Assembly (NCBI GenBank): GCA_004552595.1
Contig: SFNX01000042.1
Span: 1 to 13,899 of the forward strand
Direction: 5' to 3'
Source of the DNA: Lachnospiraceae bacterium
Lineage (GTDB): Bacteria; Bacillota; Clostridia; Lachnospirales; Lachnospiraceae
Length of the DNA stretch: 13,899 nucleotides
Shown here: piece by piece, positions 1 through 6,583 of the stretch
Layout of the letters: the number at the start of each line of letters is the position of its first letter
Numbering within the stretch: the stretch's first letter is position 1
The notes under the pieces: generated by a model
The model's database searches: none
What the model saw: only the letters and a program-made list of their open reading frames with translations
What the model was told of the DNA's origin: nothing
Made by a program: the position numbers and the translations under genes

Positions 1-69
1 AAGATGGATAATATGCCACTTACTGCTTCTGGAAAAGTAGATAGGGTAAAGCTTAAAGAATTATTATAA
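1..69 (+). CDS. C-terminal end of an AMP-forming adenylation enzyme (DltA-like), partial
   Basis: Only the last 22 codons and the stop are present, in frame from base 1. They read PLTASGKVDR followed by VKLKELL. This is the A10 motif of the acyl/amino-acid adenylation superfamily (DltA, NRPS A domains, acyl-CoA synthetases), and its Gly-Lys lysine (codon at 34-36) is the catalytic lysine of the adenylation half-reaction. The carrier protein begins 12 bases downstream, with MBOAT and SGNH genes following, so a DltA-like D-alanine:carrier-protein ligase is the best guess. The residues that choose the substrate lie upstream of the window, so the activated acid is unknown. The family call is firm; the substrate is inference. 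Confidence 0.75.
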   Translation, partial: KMDNMPLTASGKVDRVKLKELL

Positions 70-81
70 CGGGAGAAAGAA

Positions 82-312
82 ATGTTAGAAGAAATTATTG
101 AAATCTTAAAGGAAGTACATGCAGAAGTTGATTACATGAGCGAAGATAAGCTCATCGATAAGAGAATATTTGATTCTTTTGATGTAGTTAATGTAGTTGG
201 CGAACTTATGGATGCATTTGATGTGGAAATAACAGCAGAGCATATGGTTCCTGAGAACTTTAATTCAGCTCAGGCAATTTGCAAGCTTGTTGAAAGTCTT
301 TCAGAAGATTAA
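82..312 (+). CDS. Acyl/peptidyl carrier protein, DltC-like
   Basis: A 76-residue acidic helical protein of carrier-protein size. The phosphopantetheine attachment serine is Ser32 in the motif FDSFD, where most carriers have DSL or DSM. It should be primed by a phosphopantetheinyl transferase, hold an acyl or aminoacyl group as a thioester in the cytoplasm, and receive that group from the adenylation enzyme encoded just upstream. The MBOAT gene follows after 15 bases. A GGGAG ribosome site (71-75) lies just before the ATG. In classical dlt operons the order is A-B-C-D, whereas here the carrier precedes the MBOAT gene. It could be DltC proper or the carrier of a related surface-acylation cassette. 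The neighbours argue against a fatty-acid ACP role. Confidence 0.85.
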   Translation: MLEEIIEILKEVHAEVDYMSEDKLIDKRIFDSFDVVNVVGELMDAFDVEITAEHMVPENFNSAQAICKLVESLSED

Positions 313-327
313 AGATAGGTAACTTAA

Positions 328-1923
328 ATGTCTTTTATAAGCTTACAATTTGCACTTTTTGTTGCAATATGTCTCGTAGTGTTCTACGTATGTCCTAAGA
401 GATTCAGATGGGTAGTTCTTCTTGTGGCGAGCTATGTTTTTTACGCAATATGCTCCCTTAAGGTTATTGGATACATAATAATTACAACAGCTACTACATA
501 TTTGGCAGGCCGCATGATTGAAAACATCGCGGTCTATCAGCGTAGTTATATTAAGGAGCATAGTGAGCTTACAAGAGAACAGAAGAAGGAATTTAAGAGT
601 AAGTGCAAGAATAAGCAAAGAATATTTCTCTGGTCATGCATTGCCATTAATATCGGAATTCTTATATTCTTGAAATATGCCAACTGGGCGATTGCATACT
701 ATAATTATTACAGACTTATGTGGTTTGGCATAACTGATTTTGCTGATTCTTTAAACATTATTATGCCGCTTGGTGTGTCCTTTTACACATTCCAGTCTGT
801 AGGCTATTTATCAGATGTTTTTAATTCAAAAATAAAAGCCGAGAAGAATTTTTTTAAGCATGCACTGTTTGTCGGATTTTTCCCGCAAATTATTCAGGGC
901 CCGATTTCCAGATACAACGAACTTGCAGATTCTTTGTTTTCATGTGCTGATTTTAATTTTTATAATATAAAATCGGGATTTGTCCGCATAATGTGGGGGC
1001 TCTTTAAGAAGCTTGTAATTGCAGACAGATTAAGTGCATTTGTAAAGGGTGTAATGGACTTAAGAGAGTATGGGTTTGAAGGATACTATATTATTCTTGC
1101 CGTATTCTTTTATTCAATGCAGATATATGGCGATTTTTCGGGTGGAATAGATGTTACAATCGGTGTTGCCGAAATGTTTTCAGTTAAGCTTACCGAGAAT
1201 TTTGAACGGCCGTTCTTCTCAAAGTCAATTTCAGAATACTGGAGAAGATGGCATATCACTCTCGGTACGTGGTTTAAGGACTATATTTTTTATCCGTTGT
1301 CATTGTTTAAGCCATTCTTAAATCTTGGAAAATGGGTTAAGACACATATAAGTGAAGGGCTTGGAAAGAGAATTCCGCTATATTTGCCGCTCATTATTGT
1401 TTGGACAACGACCGGAATGTGGCATGGTTCTGAGTCAAGATATGTTGTGTGGGGACTGCTTAACCTGTTCTTTGTAATACTTGGCACAGAATTTGAAGGG
1501 ATTTCCAATAAGCTTATTGAAAAGTTCAAAATTAACGTAAACGGATTTTTATTTAAAAGCTACAGGGTTATCAAGACATTCTGCCTTATGAGCTGCCTTC
1601 GTTTATTTGATATTAATAAGAATACCGAGCGAGCTATTGAAGCTTTTAAAGGAATGTTCAGAGGCTTTGATAACTTTAACATGGAAGAAGTATATGGTAC
1701 CTTGCAGCTTCCGCATGATGATCTTGTAGTAGTTATTGTTGCAATATTATTCTTATTTACAATTGAGCTTATTCAACGTAAAGGAAGTATCAGAGAGAGA
1801 ATTTTTAAGCTTAATCCGTCTTTGCAGCTAATAATTGTGACACTGTTCAGCTTTATAGTTATTGTATTTGGTTATTACGGACTCGGATTTGATTCGAGCT
1901 CATTCATATATGGAGCATTCTGA
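328..1923 (+). CDS. MBOAT-family membrane O-acyltransferase (DltB/AlgI-like)
   Basis: A 531-residue polytopic membrane protein with hydrophobic segments throughout. It has both MBOAT signatures: EYWRRWHITLGTWFKDY, with His309 in RRWH, and the invariant active-site histidine His366 in GMWHG, within a hydrophobic helix. The N-terminal part holds the usual PLGVSFYTFQ and PQIIQGPISRY segments. MBOATs of this type move an acyl or D-alanyl group from a carrier in the cytoplasm toward an extracellular polymer, working with an SGNH partner; here that partner is encoded next, overlapping by one base (TGATG). At 531 residues it is longer than typical DltB (about 400) and closer to AlgI-type alginate or wall-polysaccharide acetylases, so the polymer and the group transferred are open. 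The ribosome site before ATG 328 is weak. Confidence 0.9.
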   Translation: MSFISLQFALFVAICLVVFYVCPKRFRWVVLLVASYVFYAICSLKVIGYIIITTATTYLAGRMIENIAVYQRSYIKEHSELTREQKKEFKSKCKNKQRIFLWSCIAINIGILIFLKYANWAIAYYNYYRLMWFGITDFADSLNIIMPLGVSFYTFQSVGYLSDVFNSKIKAEKNFFKHALFVGFFPQIIQGPISRYNELADSLFSCADFNFYNIKSGFVRIMWGLFKKLVIADRLSAFVKGVMDLREYGFEGYYIILAVFFYSMQIYGDFSGGIDVTIGVAEMFSVKLTENFERPFFSKSISEYWRRWHITLGTWFKDYIFYPLSLFKPFLNLGKWVKTHISEGLGKRIPLYLPLIIVWTTTGMWHGSESRYVVWGLLNLFFVILGTEFEGISNKLIEKFKINVNGFLFKSYRVIKTFCLMSCLRLFDINKNTERAIEAFKGMFRGFDNFNMEEVYGTLQLPHDDLVVVIVAILFLFTIELIQRKGSIRERIFKLNPSLQLIIVTLFSFIVIVFGYYGLGFDSSSFIYGAF

Positions 1924-2960
1924 TGAAGAAAACGATTAATATTATTGTAAAGATAATATCGGTTCTTATTGCATTCAGTCTGCTTACAATGCTTTTTATG
2001 CCTAAGTACATCGAAAAAAACACAGACGGAAGAATAACTGCTGAATACTATAGGGAAAAGACACCTATTGATGTAATTATTGCAGGTTCATCAATAGTAC
2101 ATGCAGGTGTTTCACCGATGACTATGTACAGAGAATACGGAATCAGTGCTTATGACAGATCCAATTCATCGCAGGTTGTTCCGATTTCATATGCTATGAT
2201 AATGGACAGCATTAAAAGGAATAAGCCTCGCCTTGTAGTAATGGATGTCGGATTTTTGTACCAGTCGGATGATTACGTTGATGAGGGAAGCTCAAGAAAG
2301 TCAATGGATTCTTTTAAATGGTCAAAGTATAAATCAGAATGCATTAAAGATATAATGGATGAAAGCGAAAGCTATATTGATTATGTATTCCCGATACTTA
2401 GATTTCATTCAAGATGGAATGACTTAAAAACAGAAGACATAAAATATCTTTTGTATAAGCCTACGATTACATATAACGGTCAGTTGTTACAGTTTGGCAC
2501 CGATGGAAAAAATGCCGAATTTAATCAGCGTATGCTTAATGAATCTGTCAAGGCAACAGACAGAACTATGAACTATCTTGAAAAGATAACTAAAGGATGT
2601 AATGATAACGGCGTTAATTTATTATTTATCAAAATGCCTGTTATCGAAGGCAACTGGAATAATACAATAGATAATCAGATTGTGGAATTTTCAAAAGCAA
2701 ATAATATTAACTATATTAATTTTGAAAATGACTTTGAAAAAATCGGGCTTGATAAAAATACGGATTTTGTTGACGGCCAGCATATGAACAGCTATGGAGC
2801 CGAAAAGTTCAGCAAATACCTTTCTGAAATATTAGTAAGTGAATATGATATTAAAGATAATAGAAGTGATGTGAAAATAAAAGCCGTATTTGATGAAAAA
2901 CTTTCAAGATATGAAGAGGCAATGAAGGAACAAAGACCTACTGAGCCTGTATCAGATTAA
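1923..2960 (+). CDS. Membrane-anchored SGNH-fold protein (DltD/AlgJ-like)
   Basis: A 345-residue protein with a short basic N-terminus and one hydrophobic segment (about residues 6-26), probably an uncleaved anchor placing the rest outside the cell. The extracellular part has the SGNH hydrolase/transferase signature: block I as AGSS (Gly55-Ser56-Ser57, Ser57 aligning with the nucleophile of GDS) and block V as DGQH (Asp284 and His287 of the triad), followed by NSYGAEKFS. DltD and AlgJ/AlgX-like partners of MBOAT enzymes share this layout and take the acyl group for final transfer to the surface polymer. It starts inside the stop codon of the MBOAT gene, implying translational coupling. The last 35 residues are charged and of low complexity. 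The family is clear; identity as DltD in the strict sense is not established. Confidence 0.82.
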   Translation: MKKTINIIVKIISVLIAFSLLTMLFMPKYIEKNTDGRITAEYYREKTPIDVIIAGSSIVHAGVSPMTMYREYGISAYDRSNSSQVVPISYAMIMDSIKRNKPRLVVMDVGFLYQSDDYVDEGSSRKSMDSFKWSKYKSECIKDIMDESESYIDYVFPILRFHSRWNDLKTEDIKYLLYKPTITYNGQLLQFGTDGKNAEFNQRMLNESVKATDRTMNYLEKITKGCNDNGVNLLFIKMPVIEGNWNNTIDNQIVEFSKANNINYINFENDFEKIGLDKNTDFVDGQHMNSYGAEKFSKYLSEILVSEYDIKDNRSDVKIKAVFDEKLSRYEEAMKEQRPTEPVSD

Positions 2961-2978
2961 TATAAAGCAGGTATTATT

Positions 2979-4202
2979 ATGGAAGATAAGAGAGAAATAT
3001 CATTAAAAAGAGCAAAAGAATTACATAATGAAATTGCTGATTACCTGGAATTTAAAGAACAATATATTTCTGATGTCAGCGAAAAAAGAGATTTAATCTC
3101 GCTTAAGCATAAACGTGAACTACTAGAGTATTTTGGCGGAACAGATGAAGACTGGGACGATTATCACTGGCAGCTTAAAAACAGAATAGGTTCAGTATCT
3201 GTACTTACTAAGTTTATGAAATTATCCGAGTCCCAGCTTAAGATGTTTGAGGAAGTATCTAAGAAATACAGATGGGCAGTTACTCCGTATTATTTGTCAT
3301 TAATGGATTATTCGGATATGAATTATCCTATTAATCTGTTAGGTCTGCCTACGAACGCAGAGCTTAATAATCAGGGCGAGCTTGACCCTATGGCAGAGGA
3401 ATATACAAATCCGGCCGCATGCATTACAAGACGATATCCGAACAGATTGATAATTAATGTCACAAGCTCATGTGCGGCATTTTGCAGACATTGCCAGAGA
3501 AGAAGAAGAATCGGTGAGTGTGATAGAATTGAGTCGGAAGACAGAATTAACGAAGCGATTAAATATATTGAAGACAATAAAGAAATCAGAGATGTATTAA
3601 TTACAGGAGGCGATCCATTAATGCTTCCTGATGAGATGCTTGAAAGCATTATTAAAAAAGTAAGGGCAATAGAGCATGTTGAAATAGTAAGGATCGGAAC
3701 GAGAGTTCCTGCAACCATGCCGCAAAGAATTACAAAAAAACTTACGGATATGCTTAAAAAGTACCATCCTTTATTTATTAATATACAGTTTGATCATCCC
3801 GGAGAGCTTACAAAAGAGGCTGTAAAAGCATGTGAGATGCTTGCTGATGCAGGAATACCTCTTGGAAATCAGATGGTATTCTTAAAGGGTATCAACAATG
3901 ATAAGTATATAGTTCAGCTTTTAAACGAAGGATTATTAAAAGCAAGGGTTAGACCTTATTATATATTCCACCCTAAGCAGGTTCAGGGGACAAAGCACTT
4001 TGAAATAAAAGTATCAGAAGGCTTAAAAATTATGGAGTATTTACGTGGGCATACGTCAGGACTCGCAATTCCGCAGTATATACTGAATGCGCCTGAAGGA
4101 CTCGGTAAAATTCCTCTGTTGCCTAACTATATAGAGGAAAATGATGAATACCATGTTAAGCTTAAAACATGGGAAGGAAAAGAAGTTAACATAGAGTATT
4201 AA
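2979..4202 (+). CDS. eam: Glutamate 2,3-aminomutase (radical SAM, PLP-dependent)
   Basis: A 407-residue member of the lysine 2,3-aminomutase family. The radical-SAM cluster motif is Cys165-x3-Cys169-x2-Cys172. The GGDPL motif follows at 210-214. The PLP lysine is Lys377 in GLGKIPLLPNY. In lysine aminomutase two aspartates (Asp293, Asp330) hold the substrate side-chain amine. The aligned positions here are Lys333 (in FHPKQ) and Asn370 (in ILNAPEG), with the same 37-residue spacing. From memory, Lys/Asn at these places is the published hallmark of clostridial glutamate 2,3-aminomutase, where they would hold the side-chain carboxylate. The predicted reaction is L-glutamate to beta-glutamate, a known compatible solute. 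The gene sits 18 bases after the SGNH gene and 21 before tyrS, with ribosome site AGCAGG (2966-2971). EpmB-type and lysine-specific activity are less likely. Confidence 0.88.
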   Translation: MEDKREISLKRAKELHNEIADYLEFKEQYISDVSEKRDLISLKHKRELLEYFGGTDEDWDDYHWQLKNRIGSVSVLTKFMKLSESQLKMFEEVSKKYRWAVTPYYLSLMDYSDMNYPINLLGLPTNAELNNQGELDPMAEEYTNPAACITRRYPNRLIINVTSSCAAFCRHCQRRRRIGECDRIESEDRINEAIKYIEDNKEIRDVLITGGDPLMLPDEMLESIIKKVRAIEHVEIVRIGTRVPATMPQRITKKLTDMLKKYHPLFINIQFDHPGELTKEAVKACEMLADAGIPLGNQMVFLKGINNDKYIVQLLNEGLLKARVRPYYIFHPKQVQGTKHFEIKVSEGLKIMEYLRGHTSGLAIPQYILNAPEGLGKIPLLPNYIEENDEYHVKLKTWEGKEVNIEY

Positions 4203-4223
4203 TTTAGAATAAGGAGTTGTTTT

Positions 4224-5465
4224 ATGCAGATTTATGAAGAACTTGTTGCAAGAGGATTAATTGCTCAGGTGACAGATGAAAAAAAGGTTAGAGAGCTTAT
4301 TAACAGTGGACAGGCTACTTTCTACATCGGATTTGACCCTACGGCAGATTCCCTTCATGTAGGACATTTTATGGCGCTTTGCTTAATGAAGAGACTTCAG
4401 ATGGCAGGTAATAAGCCTATTGCTTTACTTGGTGGCGGAACAGGTATGATTGGAGACCCGTCAGGTAAGTCTGATATGAGAAAAATGCTCACTAAAGAAG
4501 ATATAAATCATAACATTGAGTGCTTCAAAAAACAGATGAGCAAATTTATTGACTTTTCCGACGGAAAAGCATTAATGGTAAATAATGCCGACTGGCTGTT
4601 AGATCTTAATTATGTTGATGTGCTTCGTGAAGTTGGACCATACTTTACAGTTAATAATATGCTTAGAGCAGAGTGTTACAAACAGAGAATGGAAAAAGGT
4701 CTTTCATTTCTTGAGTTTAACTACATGATTATGCAGTCATACGACTTCTACAAGCTGTTTAAGGATTACGGCTGTAACCTTCAGTTTGGTGGTGACGATC
4801 AGTGGTCTAATATGCTTGGCGGACGTGAGCTTATTCGTAAAAAGCTTGGTCTTGAAGAGGCAGATGCCAAGGCTCAGGCTATGACTATTACGCTTCTTCT
4901 TAACTCTGAAGGTAAGAAGATGGGTAAGACAGTATCAGGTGCTGTATGGCTTGATCCTAATAAGACATCACCTTACGAGTTTTATCAGTACTGGAGAAAT
5001 GTTGCAGATGCAGATGTACTTAAGTGCATAAGAATGCTTACATTCCTTCCACTTGAACAGATTGATGAGATGGATTCATGGGAAGGTGCTAAGCTTAATG
5101 AAGCTAAGGATATTCTTGCTTATGAACTTACAAAGCTTGTACATGGAGATGAAGAGGCTGATAAGGCAAGAAATGCTTCTAAGGCAATGTTTGGCGGAAA
5201 TAAAGATGCATCAATGCTTGAGGCCACAGTAGTATCTGATGACCAGTTTGTTGATGGTAAGGTTGACATACTCAGTCTCCTTGTAATAACAGGTCAGTGT
5301 CAGTCAAGATCGGAAGCAAGACGTGCAATTGAAAAAGACAACTCTGTGTCTGTTAACGATGAAAAAATTTCAGATATTAAAACAAGCTATACTAAAGACG
5401 ATTTGTCAGGTGATGGAATTGTAATTAAGAAGGGTAAAAAAAGCTTCAAAAAGGTTACAATCTAA
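4224..5465 (+). CDS. tyrS: Tyrosyl-tRNA synthetase
   Basis: A 413-residue class I synthetase of full family length that charges tRNA-Tyr in the cytoplasm. The HIGH-type motif is His45-Val-Gly-His48 in the Rossmann fold. The KMSKS-type loop is Lys232-Met-Gly-Lys-Thr236, followed by GAVWLDPNKTSPYEFYQYW, characteristic of bacterial TyrRS. The QFGGDDQW segment (about 187-194) belongs to the tyrosine/ATP pocket. Residues from about 347 to the end form an S4-like RNA-binding domain. A good AAGGAG site (4211-4216) precedes the ATG. It follows eam after only 21 bases, so no T-box leader fits in front of it, unlike many tyrS genes of Firmicutes. No terminator separates it from the RNA element downstream. 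Confidence 0.97.
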   Translation: MQIYEELVARGLIAQVTDEKKVRELINSGQATFYIGFDPTADSLHVGHFMALCLMKRLQMAGNKPIALLGGGTGMIGDPSGKSDMRKMLTKEDINHNIECFKKQMSKFIDFSDGKALMVNNADWLLDLNYVDVLREVGPYFTVNNMLRAECYKQRMEKGLSFLEFNYMIMQSYDFYKLFKDYGCNLQFGGDDQWSNMLGGRELIRKKLGLEEADAKAQAMTITLLLNSEGKKMGKTVSGAVWLDPNKTSPYEFYQYWRNVADADVLKCIRMLTFLPLEQIDEMDSWEGAKLNEAKDILAYELTKLVHGDEEADKARNASKAMFGGNKDASMLEATVVSDDQFVDGKVDILSLLVITGQCQSRSEARRAIEKDNSVSVNDEKISDIKTSYTKDDLSGDGIVIKKGKKSFKKVTI

Positions 5466-5473
5466 TATATAAT
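5445..5473 (+). promoter_or_regulatory. Sigma-A-type promoter for the structured RNA
   Basis: A perfect -10 box TATAAT (5468-5473) lies 17 bases after TTCAAA (5445-5450), which matches four of six positions of the -35 consensus. The -35 box is inside the last codons of tyrS and the -10 box begins three bases after its stop. The predicted start near A5480 is exactly one base before the left arm of the closing stem of the RNA downstream. The agreement between promoter and fold is what makes this call credible. Confidence 0.65.
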
Positions 5474-5479
5474 TATCTT

Positions 5480-5670
5480 ACCCGATAGATTATCCGGATA
5501 TTTTGATCCTACATCACTTTAAACGGGATTCCTAATCTCTGTTCCGATGTCGCGCCTTAATAGTCCACTTTCACCGTACGCAGTGGTGGATGACAGACGT
5601 TCAGATGCGGTTGCCCACCTGACTTTTCGTGTCAGGAGTCAAAATACCGGACTCTTTCGGGATTTTTCTT
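5480..5670 (+). ncRNA. Structured RNA of unassigned family, about 190 nt
   Basis: The 209-base gap between tyrS and yihY has no credible ORF but strong pairing. A long-range closing stem joins CCCGA (5481-5485) to TCGGG (5657-5661), CCGG (5494-5497) to CCGG (5647-5650) and TATTTTGA (5499-5506) to TCAAAATA (5639-5646). Inside are hairpins GGGATT/AATCTC (5525-5530/5534-5539, loop CCT), TCCAC/GTGGA (5564-5568/5586-5590) and CCTGAC/GTCAGG (5618-5623/5631-5636). Alternative pairings exist (GGTGG 5585-5589 with CCACC 5615-5619; ACATC 5511-5515 with GATGT 5546-5550), so the fold is tentative. A U-rich tract closes it. With its own promoter it could be a free small RNA; 6S RNA and the clostridial raiA-motif RNA have about the right size, but I cannot match the sequence to either. 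It could also be a leader of yihY. No T-box sequence is present. Confidence 0.7.
5641..5670 (+). terminator. Intrinsic terminator at the 3' end of the structured RNA
   Basis: A local hairpin pairs AAAAT (5641-5645) with ATTTT (5662-5666) and CCGGA (5647-5651) with TTCGG (5656-5660), with one A-G mismatch between the two segments and a CTCT loop. The T-run 5663-5667 continues into TCTTTATT. The left arm is shared with the closing stem of the whole RNA, so the two folds exclude each other. It would also serve as terminator of the tyrS operon, since none lies closer to tyrS. Confidence 0.6.
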
Positions 5671-5674
5671 TATT

Positions 5675-6520
5675 ATGAATAATAAGATTAAAAGATATGT
5701 AAATGAAATAAACGAATTCAGTCAGCTGTGCAAGGAGAATCACCTTGATTCTCACTCTGCCGCAGCTGCCTTTTTTATGTTTGTTTCCATTATTCCGTTT
5801 TTTATCGTATTCTTATTAATTATTCCGTTTACACCTGTTGATTACGACACGATTCTTAATTTTATTAAATCAATTTTTCCTGAAATGATTGATTATTATG
5901 CTGAAGAAATTGTCAAACAGTTAAGTAATCAGTCTGTACCGGCCCTTTTTGTGTCAGCCATAGTGGCAATATGGTCATCATCAAGGGCGCTTCTTAAAAT
6001 CAAGTCAGGCTTTAACGAAATAAGAGGAGTATCAGAGGAAAAGAATTTCTTTGTCCTAAGACTTGATGCTGTTTTTTATACATTTATTTTAATCGTATCT
6101 GTACTTTTACTGTTTGTTTTGAACGTAGTATTTACGGGTATTATCAGATATATAAGAGCTGTTTTTGACATTGATATAGTTGATAGGTTTCATCTTGTAT
6201 ATCTTCTTGTATTGTTTCGACCATTAATTACCATAGTTGTTGCATTTTTGGTAAATCTATATTTTTATACAGTTCTTCCTAAAGACAAAATTAAAATTAG
6301 AACTCAGATTCCCGGTGCAGCAATAGTTGCATTAGTGTGGTATCTGTATTCTACTTTTTTCAGCATTTATATTAATAATTTCAATGCTTACAGTATGTAC
6401 GGCTCGTTGTCGGTAGTAATTGTTGTATTATTTTGGCTTTATGCATGTATGTATATATTATTTTTAGGCGAACAATTCAATTATTACTTGTGTTTAAAAC
6501 GACAAAAATATAAAATATAA
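5675..6520 (+). CDS. YihY/BrkB-family (UPF0761-like) inner-membrane protein
   Basis: A 281-residue integral membrane protein of family-typical length with about six hydrophobic segments (roughly residues 27-50, 87-109, 122-148, 166-194, 205-225, 236-258). The order of segments and the phrases SAAAAFFMFVSIIPF near the N-terminus and YGSLSVVIVVLFWLY near the C-terminus are typical of the YihY/BrkB family, once wrongly called ribonuclease BN. No biochemical role is firmly known for these proteins. The ATG is eight bases after the T-run of the upstream RNA, and no Shine-Dalgarno sequence stands at normal distance; the nearest purine stretch, GGGA (5659-5662), is 12 bases away and buried in the terminator stem. 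No better in-frame start was found, because the next methionine would remove the first membrane segment. Confidence 0.85.
   Translation: MNNKIKRYVNEINEFSQLCKENHLDSHSAAAAFFMFVSIIPFFIVFLLIIPFTPVDYDTILNFIKSIFPEMIDYYAEEIVKQLSNQSVPALFVSAIVAIWSSSRALLKIKSGFNEIRGVSEEKNFFVLRLDAVFYTFILIVSVLLLFVLNVVFTGIIRYIRAVFDIDIVDRFHLVYLLVLFRPLITIVVAFLVNLYFYTVLPKDKIKIRTQIPGAAIVALVWYLYSTFFSIYINNFNAYSMYGSLSVVIVVLFWLYACMYILFLGEQFNYYLCLKRQKYKI
6488..6516 (+). promoter_or_regulatory. Possible promoter for the pheST-queA unit
   Basis: TTGTGT (6488-6493) and TAAAAT (6511-6516) are 17 bases apart, in the last codons of the YihY-family gene. The -10 box is good (five of six), the -35 box poor (three of six). In such AT-rich sequence this can occur by chance; read-through from upstream is the alternative. 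Confidence 0.35.
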
Positions 6521-6532
6521 GGTGATGTGTTT

Positions 6533-6552
6533 TTTAAAATAAGCATTTTAAA
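6533..6552. repeat. AT-only inverted repeat between the YihY gene and pheS
   Basis: TTTAAAAT and ATTTTAAA form a perfect 8-bp stem around an AAGC loop. It has no GC pair in the stem and is only loosely followed by T's, so it would be a weak terminator at best. It may be a protein-binding palindrome in the 5' leader of pheS, or chance in AT-rich sequence. Confidence 0.35.
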
Positions 6553-6583
6553 TGTTTAATATACGAAAGGATTTACATTAATC

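Noticed and set aside
5480..5670. Group II intron fragment or other RNA read from the minus strand of the tyrS-yihY gap
   Set aside because: Short stretches on that strand looked intron-like, but there is no domain V, no reverse transcriptase and no U-tract at the minus-strand end. The promoter and terminator signs are on the + strand.
5466..5674. T-box riboswitch for an aromatic amino acid near tyrS and pheST
   Set aside because: No T-box sequence (TGGNACCGCG-like) or Stem I pattern is seen, and the element lies after tyrS and before a membrane-protein gene rather than before a synthetase.
5730..5750. AAGGAG followed seven bases later by TTG inside the YihY-family gene
   Set aside because: The TTG is out of frame with the conserved protein, so it cannot be the start; chance Shine-Dalgarno likeness.
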